DNA of 64,000 nt, taken from NCBI RefSeq assembly GCF_900107265.1, contig NZ_FNPJ01000007.1, positions 1-64,000 on the forward strand, written 5' to 3'. The stretch comes from Nitrosomonas sp. Nm33. GTDB lineage: Bacteria > Pseudomonadota > Gammaproteobacteria > Burkholderiales > Nitrosomonadaceae. A program made the translations under genes and the position numbers. Below the pieces are notes generated by a model. The model searched no databases, had not been told where the DNA came from, and saw only the letters and a list, made by a program, of their open reading frames with translations. Shown in pieces: positions 27,675 through 37,050 of the stretch (position 1 is the first letter of the stretch; the number at the start of each line of letters is the position of its first letter).

Positions 27675-29138
27675 TCAAACCATTTTACGAAGGTTAGTCG
27701 GCGGAATATGCATAGCTTCGCGGTATTTCGCAACAGTACGGCGCGCAACAATAATTCCCTGCTCTGCCAGAATCTCGGAAATCCGATTATCAGTAAGCGG
27801 CCTTTTCTGATCCTCATCTTGTATCAATTGTTTGATTAAGGTACGAATTGCAATAGCAGAGCAGGCCCCGCCGCTGTCAGTTGCAACATGGCTTCCAAAA
27901 AAATACTTAAGTTCAAATATGCCGTGTGGTGTATGCATAAACTTTTGTGTGGTAACACGTGACACGGTAGATTCATGCAAATTCAGAGCTTCTGCAATTT
28001 CCCGCATGACAAGCGGGCGCATGGCAACTGCGCCATGCTCAAAGAAAGCCTGTTGGTGCTCAACTATCATAGTAGATACTCTAAAAATTGTTTCAGAACG
28101 CTGCTGAATATTCTTGAGCATCCACTTGGCCTCATTAAGTTGACTCATCAGCATTTGAGTCGAATCATTTCGATCACGCTTTAATATATCAGCATAAAGT
28201 TGATTAATACTGAGACGAGGAATTGATTCAGGATTTAGTTTTGCTAACCATGTTCCCTTAAGTTTAGTCACAATCACGTCAGGGATGACATAACGCGAGA
28301 CAGTTGAATTGAACGTACTACCTGGCTTGGGATTCAATTGAGTAATAAGTTGCTGCACAGAACGCAGGCAATCATCATCACAATGCAATAACTTCCTAAT
28401 TTGTTTAAAATCTTTTGAAGCAAGTATCTCAAGATCGTGCTCCACAAGTAAAATTGCCTTCTGACGATAAGGAGTTTCTTCAGGAAGCGCCTGCAGTTGC
28501 AAGAGTAAACACTCTTGTAAATTGCGCGCACCTATACCGGGTGGATCCAGTTGTTGCAAATATTTAAGCGCAGTCTGCAAGTCTTCTAGATGAATGTCCA
28601 ACTCTACTGGCAACATCTCTAATAATTCTTGCAAATCCTGCATAAGATAGCCATCATCATTCAGGCTATCGATTAATATCCCCACGATTTGACGGTCACG
28701 CTCGCTGATCTGGCTCAAGCTGATTTGCATAATAAGATGTTCGCGCAGATTGGGAGGATTTATCATCTGTTGTGTAAAATCCCATTCATCTTCGTCACTT
28801 TCTCGATGACTGGAAAAGGTTTCATGATCACCCAGCCAATGAGTATCTTCATTTGAAGGTAGAATCAATTCACCTTCATCCTTCTCTGGATGCTGCGCGC
28901 TATTCGACTCAACTGACGAACTCGTTATATCTGAGGATAACGAGTTCGAGAAACCTTCTGCAGAAACTTGCTCATAATCAGTTCCATCGCTTAATTCCAG
29001 CAGAGGATTATTTTGTACGATACGCTCTATTTCCTGATTTAGCTCAATTGTAGAAAGTTGCAGTAATCTAATTGACTGTTGCAACTGTGGCGTAAGCTTA
29101 AGACTGGCAGTTAATTTAAGGTGAAGAGTAGGTTTCAT
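27675..29138 (-). CDS. rpoN: RNA polymerase sigma-54 factor
   Basis: RpoN directs RNA polymerase to -24/-12 promoters that need an AAA+ activator. The 487-residue product begins with the Gln/Leu-rich activator-interacting region (LKLTPQLQQSIRLLQLS). It continues through an acidic region II (residues ~60-110) and the core-binding domain. It ends in the RpoN box ARRTVAKYREAMHIPP. It follows lptB by 54 nt, the usual lpt-rpoN order in proteobacteria. The hpf and ptsN genes often found downstream are absent; the next gene is the AI-2E family exporter with its own promoter. Confidence 0.97.
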   Translation of the reverse strand: MKPTLHLKLTASLKLTPQLQQSIRLLQLSTIELNQEIERIVQNNPLLELSDGTDYEQVSAEGFSNSLSSDITSSSVESNSAQHPEKDEGELILPSNEDTHWLGDHETFSSHRESDEDEWDFTQQMINPPNLREHLIMQISLSQISERDRQIVGILIDSLNDDGYLMQDLQELLEMLPVELDIHLEDLQTALKYLQQLDPPGIGARNLQECLLLQLQALPEETPYRQKAILLVEHDLEILASKDFKQIRKLLHCDDDCLRSVQQLITQLNPKPGSTFNSTVSRYVIPDVIVTKLKGTWLAKLNPESIPRLSINQLYADILKRDRNDSTQMLMSQLNEAKWMLKNIQQRSETIFRVSTMIVEHQQAFFEHGAVAMRPLVMREIAEALNLHESTVSRVTTQKFMHTPHGIFELKYFFGSHVATDSGGACSAIAIRTLIKQLIQDEDQKRPLTDNRISEILAEQGIIVARRTVAKYREAMHIPPTNLRKMV

Positions 29139-29192
29139 GGTTTTGAGAAAGCAGCGGCCACCTATCTGGCTTCATGAATCGAATACCCATAT

Positions 29193-29915
29193 TTAAAGTC
29201 GAAAATGCTCTCCTAGATAAACCTCCCTCACCCGTTCGTCACCTATAATGTCATCGGGTTTACCGCTGGCAAGCACGATTCCTTCACTGATTATATAGGC
29301 GCGATCACATATTCCTAATGTTTCTCTCACATTATGATCGGTAATCAACACGCCGATCCCACGCTCCTTGAGAAAGCCAATCACTTTCTGGATATCCATG
29401 ACCGCGATTGGGTCTACTCCTGCAAAGGGTTCATCCAAAAGAATAAAGCTTGGTTTTGTTGCTAAAGCACGCGCAATTTCTACACGCCGCCGCTCCCCGC
29501 CCGATAGGCTAATACCCGAGCTCTCCCGCAAATGACTAATATGCAAATCTTGCAACAGGCGATCCAGTCGTTGCTGAGTTTCAGCAGCATCAAAATTCTG
29601 CAACTCCAATACTGCCAGGATATTATCTTCGACCGAGAGGCGTCGAAAAATGGAAGCTTCCTGAGGTAAATAACTCAAGCCAAGGCGCGCCCGCTGATGA
29701 ATCGGCATTTTGCTCAAGTCACGGTCATCCAAATGGATTTCACCACTGCCTAATGGTATCAGCCCCACTACCATATAAAAACAAGTGGTTTTGCCGGCTC
29801 CATTGGGACCGAGCAAACCAACAACCTCGCCACTTCCGATGGAAAAGGACACATCTCGGACTACTGCACGAGATTTATAACTTTTCATTAAATGATCAGC
29901 TTTAAGTACGCTCAT
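29193..29915 (-). CDS. lptB: LPS export ABC transporter ATPase LptB
   Basis: LptB powers LptFG to extract lipopolysaccharide from the inner membrane. The ~240-residue protein has Walker A (GPNGAGKTT), the Q-loop at YLPQEAS, the ABC signature LSGGERRR, Walker B with DEPFAGVDP, and the switch His in ITDHNVRE. I prefer the ATG at 29915 (MSVLKA) with GGA 8-9 nt upstream; an upstream ATG adds four residues. It sits 39 nt after lptA and 54 nt before rpoN. Confidence 0.96.
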   Translation of the reverse strand: MSVLKADHLMKSYKSRAVVRDVSFSIGSGEVVGLLGPNGAGKTTCFYMVVGLIPLGSGEIHLDDRDLSKMPIHQRARLGLSYLPQEASIFRRLSVEDNILAVLELQNFDAAETQQRLDRLLQDLHISHLRESSGISLSGGERRRVEIARALATKPSFILLDEPFAGVDPIAVMDIQKVIGFLKERGIGVLITDHNVRETLGICDRAYIISEGIVLASGKPDDIIGDERVREVYLGEHFRL

Positions 29916-29954
29916 GATATTTTCCAAGTGATCTATTCCAGTAGCACAAAAAAA

Positions 29955-30506
29955 TTATTCTTCAGCATCTCCTGTTTTGGGCAACTTTCTAGGTTGTATG
30001 ATCACTCGTACTCTGCTCTCCGAACTCTCTTTAGCTTTTTTCTCCTTGCTACTCATAACCTGAAAGAAATCACGCGTAATATCATAAGAAATATAGTCGC
30101 CCTGCACTTCATCCTCTCCTCGCTTTAATCGCGCCTTGTCAAATAACTCGATTTTGTTGGTTTTTTCATTATATTCTACGCGCTGACTCCAACCCTCAAC
30201 ATATTCGTCAACACCATCGCGTTTCTCCCGATAATAGACAAGATTTCCGTAACCGGTCGCATAGCGGAAACCTTTGAGATCCTCTTTCAAGATGGCCTTA
30301 TCTGCCCGAATGACACGCGTTCCTTGAGTGAAAATAACATTACCCGTAAAGGTGCTTGTGCGAAAATTATCCCTGAGTTTGTAATCTTCAACTGTGGCAC
30401 TATCTGCTTCTATATGAATCGGTTTGTCACGATCAGCACGTTCTGCCAGAATGGGATTTGAAAATAGTATGCTAAAGAACAAAAAGACGAAAAAAAATAC
30501 ATTCAT
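29955..30506 (-). CDS. lptA: LPS export periplasmic bridge protein LptA
   Basis: LptA forms the periplasmic beta-jellyroll bridge carrying LPS from LptC to LptD. The 183-residue product has a signal peptide ending NPILA (residue ~21), then the OstA core: KPIHIEADSATVED, FTGNVIFTQGTRVIRADKAI and the repeated short beta strands. The C-terminal ~30 residues are charged and rich in Lys and Arg. It lies 26 nt after lptC and 39 nt before lptB, giving the standard lptC-lptA-lptB operon. Confidence 0.94.
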   Translation of the reverse strand: MNVFFFVFLFFSILFSNPILAERADRDKPIHIEADSATVEDYKLRDNFRTSTFTGNVIFTQGTRVIRADKAILKEDLKGFRYATGYGNLVYYREKRDGVDEYVEGWSQRVEYNEKTNKIELFDKARLKRGEDEVQGDYISYDITRDFFQVMSSKEKKAKESSESRVRVIIQPRKLPKTGDAEE

Positions 30507-30532
30507 TTTTTATGATAATTTAGTTGGGCTCG

Positions 30533-31129
30533 CTACTTCTTATTCGAAGATCGATCAGCACTCTGATGCCTTTTATCCATTCGCGCTTTTACCCTTGATT
30601 TCAGATCAATTCGCTCCGTTCGATCATTCAACTCCATTCCTACCGCATTCACGACAGTATTATCCATCCTTGTTATCGTCACCGGTTGGTCTGTTTTTGC
30701 AATTTCAGCGTCAGGGATCAGATGTAGAAATTCAGTTTTCATCGTCACCTTATCTGCATCCTTTTCTCTAATGATGATCACGTTCCCCTTGAGATAGATA
30801 TTATCCTTACCACCGGCAAACTCAGCATAATCAGCGCTTATTCGTACCAACGGTTTATCCGGCTGGATACGGGAAAAATCAACCTGTTCAAAATCGGTCA
30901 TATCTCCTACCGGATAATGGGTCAACACATCTGCAGAAAAAAGAAGCTGACGTGCTTTATCATGAGCCACTTCGACACCCGAAAGATTTTCAATAATATA
31001 GTCAGGTTGATGATTTAAATCGTAATCTTCACGGATTCTTGGATGTTGGATCGTTTGATCCAGCCAGAATGTTAACAACACAAGTATCATCAAAATAGCA
31101 ATAGGGCCTGGAAGCAAACGACGGATCAT
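30533..31129 (-). CDS. lptC: LPS export membrane-anchored protein LptC
   Basis: LptC is the bitopic inner-membrane protein that passes LPS from LptBFG to LptA. The 198-residue product has a single N-terminal membrane anchor (PGPIAILMILVLLTFWLD) and a periplasmic OstA-like domain with PDYIIENLSGVEVAHD, AEFAGGKDNIYLKGNVII and a basic tail. It is the first gene of the lptCAB-rpoN cluster. The KDO genes kdsC and kdsD, which usually precede lptC, are not here; the upstream 397 bp is non-coding and leads into nadA on the other strand. Confidence 0.92.
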   Translation of the reverse strand: MIRRLLPGPIAILMILVLLTFWLDQTIQHPRIREDYDLNHQPDYIIENLSGVEVAHDKARQLLFSADVLTHYPVGDMTDFEQVDFSRIQPDKPLVRISADYAEFAGGKDNIYLKGNVIIIREKDADKVTMKTEFLHLIPDAEIAKTDQPVTITRMDNTVVNAVGMELNDRTERIDLKSRVKARMDKRHQSADRSSNKK

Positions 31130-31402
31130 CTCACGGCACCATTTTTTTTCTCATGACAATCTCCTATACCCGCTACTAAAGCAGTGGTGAACAAAATAGC
31201 GAGAGAATTGCTTGGGAATAACAATCTATATTCGTTAACTACAAAAAGCTTAACTGTTTTATGCACCAAGCTATTTAGTTTTAATCAGCAAATGAATAAT
31301 CCAAGCGCTTGTAATTTAATTTGGCTGGATAATTATATCAAAGTCACACTCTAATCAACCAAACAGTCAAAAATGCTGTTTTTATTGTTGGCTAGTGTTC
31401 TT
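31130..31402. other. non-coding stretch between lptC and nadA
   Basis: This is the main part of the AT-rich 397-bp gap between two divergent genes. It should hold the lptC promoter on the minus strand, but I cannot point to convincing -35 and -10 boxes. No gene or repeat is visible. Confidence 0.4.
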
Positions 31403-31446
31403 CAGATAGAAATAAAAACATCAAGGATTCTATCTGGGATTTTTTA
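31403..31446 (+). terminator. orphan terminator-like hairpin upstream of nadA
   Basis: A perfect 9-bp stem, CAGATAGAA (31403-31411) with TTCTATCTG (31428-31436), encloses a 16-nt loop and is followed by GGA and six T. It has the form of a plus-strand intrinsic terminator, yet no plus-strand gene precedes it in this window between 31130 and here. It may end a small RNA or insulate nadA. Confidence 0.4.
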
Positions 31447-31459
31447 TGCTTTGTCCTCT

Positions 31460-31488
31460 TTAGACTTGAATCCCTGCCACAATATGAT
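31460..31488 (+). promoter_or_regulatory. probable sigma-70 promoter of nadA
   Basis: TTAGAC (31460-31465) and TATGAT (31483-31488) are separated by exactly 17 bp, close to the sigma-70 consensus. The predicted start lies about 30 nt before the nadA ATG at 31527. It sits just downstream of the hairpin at 31403-31446. Confidence 0.55.
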
Positions 31489-31526
31489 TATGTTAATACA
31501 TTTTCCAATCAAATTTTTAAATAACC

Positions 31527-32627
31527 ATGCACACAAATGCCATCGATTTTGAAAACTTTGAATTGTTGCAGGATGAAATCTGTGCACAACGTATTATCGC
31601 TGCCAAAGAAAAACTAGGAAAACGTGCTGTTATTCTGGCACACCATTATCAACGAGCCGATGTATATCGGCATGCAGATCTGACGGGAGATTCTTTGAAA
31701 CTGTCTTATCTCGCCGCGAAAACGGATGCTGACTATCTGGTTTTTTGTGGCGTGCATTTTATGGCAGAAGTTGCAGATATCCTCTCAAGTTCGGAACAGA
31801 TTGCTATTTTACCTGATCTCTCAGCAGGCTGTTCGATGGCTGATATGGCCAATCTCGCCAAAGTAGAAAGAGCGTGGCATGAACTAGCTGAAATACTTGA
31901 TCCCGATGAAATGGTCACACCTGTGACTTACATTAATTCGAGCGCTGATTTAAAAGCTTTTTGTGGAGAGCATGGCGGCATAGTTTGTACCTCCAGTAAT
32001 GCTACTAAAATCCTGCAATGGTCGTTTGCACAGCGCGAAAAAGTGCTATTCTTTCCTGACCAGCATTTAGGACGCTGGAGTGGTTATAAATTGAATCTTC
32101 CCCTAGAACAAATGCCCGTATGGGATTTTGATGAACCCATGGGAGGATTGACCGAGGAACAAATCAGAAAAGCCAAGATCTTGTTATGGAAAGGACATTG
32201 CTCTGTGCATCAAATGTTCCAACCTCAACATATTCTGCGATTTCGCAATCAATACCCTGAGGGTTTGGTCATTTCGCACCCAGAATGCAGTTTTGAAGTT
32301 TGCAAAGCTTCCGATTATGTCGGTTCCACTGAATTCATTATCAATACCATCCGTGAAGCCAAAGCAGGGACACGCTGGTTGGTAGGTACCGAATTGAATC
32401 TGGTTGGACGCATTGCTGAAGAATTCAAATCTCAGGGAAAAATCATTCAGTTCATGTCACCTATGGTGTGCATGTGTTCGACCATGGCACGAATTGATCC
32501 TCAGCATCTAGCATGGTCACTGGAAAATCTCGCAACAGGTAGTGTAGTCAACCAAATCAAGGTGCCGGCCCATGAAGCAAAGCTTGCCAAATTGACACTT
32601 GAAAGAATGCTTGCTGTTTCAAAGTAG
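31527..32627 (+). CDS. nadA: quinolinate synthase
   Basis: NadA condenses iminoaspartate with dihydroxyacetone phosphate to quinolinate in de novo NAD synthesis, using a [4Fe-4S] cluster. The 366-residue product has the N-terminal AVILAHHYQRADV motif and DYLVFCGVHFMAE. Three conserved cysteine regions match the cluster ligands (VFCGVHF, HPECSFEV and SPMVCMCSTMARID). NadB and NadC are not in the window. A good sigma-70 promoter lies immediately upstream, so it is probably transcribed alone or with the next two genes. Confidence 0.96.
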   Translation: MHTNAIDFENFELLQDEICAQRIIAAKEKLGKRAVILAHHYQRADVYRHADLTGDSLKLSYLAAKTDADYLVFCGVHFMAEVADILSSSEQIAILPDLSAGCSMADMANLAKVERAWHELAEILDPDEMVTPVTYINSSADLKAFCGEHGGIVCTSSNATKILQWSFAQREKVLFFPDQHLGRWSGYKLNLPLEQMPVWDFDEPMGGLTEEQIRKAKILLWKGHCSVHQMFQPQHILRFRNQYPEGLVISHPECSFEVCKASDYVGSTEFIINTIREAKAGTRWLVGTELNLVGRIAEEFKSQGKIIQFMSPMVCMCSTMARIDPQHLAWSLENLATGSVVNQIKVPAHEAKLAKLTLERMLAVSK

Positions 32628-32694
32628 TAAGATGGGATATATTCAATGCGTCAGGATTTTGACTTTCTGATTATGCAATTTCTTATAGCTATCT

Positions 32695-33447
32695 ATGATC
32701 GATAAACTGCATATTGCTACCTACAATATCCACAAAGGCTTTTCCTATTTCAATCATCGCTTGGTATTGCACGAATTACGCGATCAGCTGCGCTCCCTTG
32801 ATACTGACATCGTTTTTTTACAAGAAGTGGTTGGAGAGCATAGCAAGCATGCTTCCCGTTTTGAAAACTGGCCAAACAGCTCTCAACATGAGTTTTTGGC
32901 AGATTCGGAATGGCAAGATTTTGCTTATGGCAAAAATGCGGTCTACGCCGAAGGTCATCATGGTAATGCCATTCTCAGCCGCTTTCCTATTATAAGTTGG
33001 GAAAACGAAGACATTTCATCTCATCGTTTTGAGAACCGTGGCTTACTCCACTGTGAAATCAGTATTCCTGGCTGGAAGGAAAATTTGCACTGTATTTGCG
33101 TTCATCTGGGGTTATTCAGGCGCGGCCAGCGCAGGCAACTCGAAGCGATGGAGAAACGTATCAAACAACTCGTTCCACCTCATGCTCCACTTGTGATTGC
33201 GGGAGATTTCAATGACTGGCATGGAACAGCCAGCCGCATCCTGATGAAACACCTAAAACTCACCGAGGTTTTTGAACAGACCCATGGTAAAACCGCCCGC
33301 AGTTATCCTTCTATTTTCCCATTACTGCGCCTTGATCGCATCTATATCCGTGGCTTTCGGATAAAAAATGTATGTGTGCATCAAAGCCGCCCCTGGTCAA
33401 GAATTTCTGATCATGCAGCTTTGTCAGCCAATATCGTCCGTGCATGA
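32695..33447 (+). CDS. endonuclease/exonuclease/phosphatase family protein (YbhP-like)
   Basis: This 250-residue protein has the EEP fold motifs: ATYNIHKGF (metal-binding Asn), FLQEVVGE (catalytic Glu), VIAGDFNDWHG (catalytic Asp/Asn), LDRIYIRG and the C-terminal ISDHAALS with the catalytic His. It overlaps the next gene, a ClsB-like cardiolipin synthase, by 4 nt. The same pairing occurs in E. coli, where ybhP lies beside clsB (ybhO). A role in phospholipid or phosphodiester metabolism is therefore more likely than DNA repair, but this is not settled. Confidence 0.88.
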   Translation: MIDKLHIATYNIHKGFSYFNHRLVLHELRDQLRSLDTDIVFLQEVVGEHSKHASRFENWPNSSQHEFLADSEWQDFAYGKNAVYAEGHHGNAILSRFPIISWENEDISSHRFENRGLLHCEISIPGWKENLHCICVHLGLFRRGQRRQLEAMEKRIKQLVPPHAPLVIAGDFNDWHGTASRILMKHLKLTEVFEQTHGKTARSYPSIFPLLRLDRIYIRGFRIKNVCVHQSRPWSRISDHAALSANIVRA

Positions 33448-34613
33448 AGTTATCCCATTTCATCAAAGGTAACCGGATTACATTGTTACATAATGGTGCG
33501 GAATATTTCCCAGCACTGGAAAGCGCGATTGATGCGGCCAGTCAGGAAATTCATCTACAGACTTATATTTTCAAATACGACCTAACAGGCATCAGTATTG
33601 CTAACGCGTTAAAGCGTGCCGCCCAGCGTGGAGTCGCCGTTCACCTGTTGATAGACGGTTATGGCTCTCTTGATTTTCCCGAGAAAGCCATTCAGAGCCT
33701 GCTTGCTGCAGGTGTTCAAGTTTTGCATTACCGGCAAGAAGTTTTTACTTTTCGGTTCAGGCGCTATCGATTACGCCGCCTGCATCGTAAACTTGCCGTC
33801 ATCGATGCCCGTATCGCTTTTGTGGGGGGGATCAACATCATCAATGATCATCAGAAACCTGGCGAACCTTTACCCCGTTTTGATTATGCAGTAAAAATAG
33901 AAGGACCCTTGCTTACCACCATTCATTCTACAGCCAAACGTTTATGGATGCTGGTTGCCTGGGCGCACTTCAAAAAACGCTGGACTACTCATCTCGAGTT
34001 GCAGCCTACGACAAAATCGGTCGGTAACCAGCGTGCAGCATTTGTCATCCGCGACAATCTTCGCCATCGCCGTGACATTGAACGCACTTATCTCAAAGCA
34101 ATCTCCACTGCCTGCAATGAGATCATTATCGCCAATGCTTACTTTCTTCCTGGCAGAAATTTTCGACGCGCCCTTATCTATGCAGCCCGCAGGGGCGTAT
34201 CGGTTATCCTACTACTTCAAGGAAAAATTGAGTACCGCATACAATATTATGCGACACGTGCCTTATATGGTAATTTGCTGGATGCTGGCATCAAGATTTA
34301 TGAATATCAAAAGAGTTTTTTACATGCTAAAGTAGCCGTCATTGATCACTACTGGTCAACGGTCGGTTCTTCCAATATCGATCCCTTGAGTCTGCTAATG
34401 GCGCGCGAAGCCAATGTCATAATTCTTGATCAGGCATTTGCAATGGAACTGAGAACTAGTCTGCAACAAGCCATGGAAGACTCTAATCCCGTATCAAAGA
34501 TATATTGGGGAAAGCAATCCTGGATAAATCGATCCTTAAATTGGATTAGTTATTACATCGTTCGAATTTTGCAGGGAATGCTGGGTTACGGCCAAGAAAG
34601 AACGCGTGTCTGA
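33444..34613 (+). CDS. clsB: phospholipase D family protein, cardiolipin synthase B-like
   Basis: This 389-residue protein has two HxKx4D phospholipase D motifs, HRKLAVID (residue ~115) with the GG-N context FVGGINI, and HAKVAVID (residue ~295) followed by VGSSNIDPLS. These are the two catalytic half-sites of bacterial cardiolipin synthases, which join two phospholipid head-group units. It lacks the two N-terminal membrane helices of ClsA, matching the ClsB group. The ATG overlaps the stop of the YbhP-like gene (ATGA), which supports a shared function and a shared transcript. Confidence 0.9.
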   Translation: MKLSHFIKGNRITLLHNGAEYFPALESAIDAASQEIHLQTYIFKYDLTGISIANALKRAAQRGVAVHLLIDGYGSLDFPEKAIQSLLAAGVQVLHYRQEVFTFRFRRYRLRRLHRKLAVIDARIAFVGGINIINDHQKPGEPLPRFDYAVKIEGPLLTTIHSTAKRLWMLVAWAHFKKRWTTHLELQPTTKSVGNQRAAFVIRDNLRHRRDIERTYLKAISTACNEIIIANAYFLPGRNFRRALIYAARRGVSVILLLQGKIEYRIQYYATRALYGNLLDAGIKIYEYQKSFLHAKVAVIDHYWSTVGSSNIDPLSLLMAREANVIILDQAFAMELRTSLQQAMEDSNPVSKIYWGKQSWINRSLNWISYYIVRILQGMLGYGQERTRV

Positions 34614-34676
34614 AACTTGTGCGCCAGCACTTGTTATGCAGGTGCCACTAGCTGTCTGTAGAATTGGAATGCAAGA

Positions 34677-35453
34677 TTATTCCTGAGCTGAAACAACCAC
34701 CCTATTTTGTGTGCTCAAATCTATTCGTCCAATCAGTGGCAATTTAATCGCAATCGGGCTGTGAGAGAAGCCAAATGTCAGCCCAAGAAAATTGATTTCA
34801 AATCCCTCAACCTCACTGACAATGACTCCCAATAACCCAAATAAAGACCACTGCCAACCTCTGCCACTGGGGGCGACCGCAGTCATGCTACTTCCAAGAT
34901 AATCCTTGCCGATTGCCGTAGGGGGTAAATCTAGCGCTAGCTCTGGTACAGCACGCGAGATCCAGGCAGTAAAGGTATTTGAATTTGGGCCTGGCCACAT
35001 GGTGTACTCCCGCGCATAGGGATAGCTCAACGCTGCTTCTTCAATACGGCTAATCAATACATCCACGCCATCTCCACGCTTCTCAGCCAACAGGATTGGC
35101 ATGCTACCAAACCAGCGTCTGTCTGGTTGTTGCTGATGAATTGACACGACTGAACCACCTCGGCGCAAATACCAGCCAATGACTTCATAGACTGTGTAAG
35201 TTCGGGCAAAGGATGGTTTCACCGCAATCCAGGTATGAACACCGAAATAGCCTCGCCAACCATAAGCACGCGCACCATAAACCTGTATGATCGCTTCCGG
35301 AGTTTGTTCAGGATCGGGCGCCAACCCTACAGGTTCGCGACTCGCAGTTTGCCAGCCCGCATTGACATGCTCCGTGACAAAATGAATTCCTAAAGTCGTT
35401 GTAAATACCACGAGCAATAAAAGCCTGACGATAGTCATTAATTTCATTTTCAT
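34677..35453 (-). CDS. DUF3750 domain-containing protein
   Basis: This 258-residue protein has one N-terminal hydrophobic segment (LMTIVRLLLLVVFTTTLGIHF), which is a signal anchor or signal peptide. The following domain contains VYGARAYGWRGYFGVHTWIAVKP, EYTMWPGPNSNTF and PPTAIGKDYLG. I recognise these as the DUF3750 family. No function is established. The pattern of conserved His, Trp and Asn residues suggests an enzyme acting in the periplasm, but no reaction can be named. It faces clsB convergently, with 63 nt between stops. Confidence 0.8.
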   Translation of the reverse strand: MKMKLMTIVRLLLLVVFTTTLGIHFVTEHVNAGWQTASREPVGLAPDPEQTPEAIIQVYGARAYGWRGYFGVHTWIAVKPSFARTYTVYEVIGWYLRRGGSVVSIHQQQPDRRWFGSMPILLAEKRGDGVDVLISRIEEAALSYPYAREYTMWPGPNSNTFTAWISRAVPELALDLPPTAIGKDYLGSSMTAVAPSGRGWQWSLFGLLGVIVSEVEGFEINFLGLTFGFSHSPIAIKLPLIGRIDLSTQNRVVVSAQE

Positions 35454-35667
35454 TAAAAAACAAACGGAAAATGCTGTGATTTGTGATAATTGAATCAGTC
35501 ATCAACACGACTAGACGATATGATTATTAGTGTTGAGTTACGATATCAGATTATTAAAGAAGCATAGAGTTCTGGCAGCGCGCGCTTCCCTTTTTCACAT
35601 CATTGAGGAATTTCTAATATTGAGTCGTTCCAGTTACTTTCATTGGTCCCTTCCTCGCCACTCTCTG

Positions 35668-35970
35668 TTATTGATTATTTTCAGTATGTTCACTTTTTTC
35701 GCTTGGCCAGGCACTAAATGGAAAAGGTAGCTGCTCACTATTAAAGGTGAGAAAAGTAATGATCTGATAAACATACGTTGCCAAATTCTGACCAAATTTG
35801 AGTAGCTGTACATTAGTATTGCCTGACAGCACAATTGAGAAAAACTGAAATATCATGACTAGAATAATCAAAAATTCCATAAAGCCATAGACCAAGATGA
35901 ACAACAGCATGTAAAGCCCGCGCACCCATGTCTCAGTTTTTTGTAATCGTTGTTTAATCTCATCTTTCAT
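35668..35970 (-). CDS. DUF4389 domain-containing membrane protein
   Basis: This 100-residue protein has two membrane segments around LLFILVYGFMEFLIILVMIFQFFS and the conserved NxxLxxFGxxLxxYxYQIxxFLTF region characteristic of DUF4389 proteins. The C-terminal tail is hydrophilic with acidic and His residues. GAGG precedes the ATG at 35970. No function is known for the family. It stands alone between the DUF3750 gene and the degenerate region that begins near 36.1 kb. Confidence 0.8.
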   Translation of the reverse strand: MKDEIKQRLQKTETWVRGLYMLLFILVYGFMEFLIILVMIFQFFSIVLSGNTNVQLLKFGQNLATYVYQIITFLTFNSEQLPFPFSAWPSEKSEHTENNQ

Positions 35971-36148
35971 AAAATTTCCTCATAAAAGTATCCAATTTAT
36001 CCAGTATCCCTATTTTTGTATAGAAACATAAGTGATTCTATCATTGCATCGATTGTGCATTTGCTATAACTCAGAATAATTGATTTACTCATCACGGTTG
36101 ATCTATTTTCTTGGAAATCAGAATCAGTCTTGGCGTAGCATATCACCT

Positions 36149-36443
36149 TATTTCGGAAGGACGAGCTAAACCCCGAGCTGGAAGCGCGTTACCAGGCCAA
36201 TCAACCAGGGAATCGCCCGACAACTGCATTTCAGCCTGACCAGCAAGAAGTCATTGGATGTCGTACTGTCAGTCAACGGCGTACTGATTGTTACACTCGA
36301 ATTGAAAAACCCGCTCTCCGGCCAGACAGCAGCCAATGCCATCCGCCAATATCGCCACGATCGCGATACGTGAGCTGATTTTTCAGATCACCAAACGTAC
36401 CTTAGTGCATTTTACGGTGGATACGGAAGAGCACACATGACGA
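36149..36443 (+). pseudogene. hsdR: type I restriction enzyme R subunit fragment (hsdR remnant)
   Basis: Split over three frames, this reads FRKDELNPELEARYQAN, then ARQLHFSLTSKKSLDVVLS continuing to VTLELKNPLSGQTAANAIRQY, then RELIFQITKRTLVHFTVDTEE. This order and wording match the N-terminal nuclease domain of HsdR, including the Asp and E-L-K of its PD-(D/E)xK site. One frameshift lies near 36205-36220 and another near 36366. The fragment stops where the amidase pseudogene begins. The rest of HsdR, HsdM and HsdS are absent. Confidence 0.75.
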
Positions 36444-36908
36444 CGCGCCGCATGTTATTGCCCAACCAATCAGCCACAGAAAATCCAGGGCAGGTTTTAT
36501 GGACATCCGGCAGATCGCGATGACCAAGCACGCGCGGGGGCTCTCCGTTACCAGATTTCAGCAGCACAATATCCGTCACCAATCCGCACACATTACGTTC
36601 CAGGCTTTTCCATTGCGCGGAGGTAAACTTGTTGGTGCCAACCAGGCAGATGCCAATGGATTTGCTGTTAAACCCTTCAGTATGTGCACCGACTTCGTCG
36701 AAGTGCCGGCCAATAGCGACCGCTCCATTGGTATAAATGACGAACTGATAACCAATGGCGGCAAGATCAGGGTTTTGTCTTTGCCGAATTCAGCAGAACG
36801 CTTGAATTCGCGCTTGCGGTGCCATTGGTCAATCTCTTCAGCAGAGACATGTTTCCCATTAGGGGTGGCAGAGCAGTGGATGATTATGCTTTTAATTAGT
36901 CTAGTCAT
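36412..36908 (-). pseudogene. phage-type N-acetylmuramoyl-L-alanine amidase (endolysin), frameshifted
   Basis: From the ATG at 36908 the frame reads IIIHCSATPNGKHVSAEEID, the start of a T7-lysozyme-like amidase_2 domain with its first zinc His. After ...KRSAEF (near 36790) the similarity jumps one frame and continues as NPDLAAIGYQFVIYTNG. It then passes GRHFDEVGAHTEGFN (second His) and VLGHRDLPDVHKTCPGF (third zinc ligand and Cys), ending at 36412. One missing base (probably TTCC read as TTC) explains the break. Everything else is intact, so the inactivation is recent or is a sequencing error. No other phage genes are adjacent. Confidence 0.75.
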
Positions 36909-37050
36909 ACCGCCCAGTATCGGGCAGTATGCATGACAGATAAATTAAAGGGGTTTATGTTGTGGTGAGGGCAGTTAGTTAATAGTTATGCTAATCGCTC
37001 TTCGTATATGGATTATGTACTATTGAACAAACCAAATAAATAACAAAAAC

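Noticed and set aside
34629-34649. GCACTTG/CAGGTGC hairpin between clsB and the DUF3750 gene
   Set aside because: It is a 7-bp stem with a G-U pair and no T-tract, so too weak to list as a terminator.
36499-36936. Plus-strand open frame of 145 codons
   Set aside because: It is the antisense of the amidase pseudogene, whose minus-strand protein similarity is clear.
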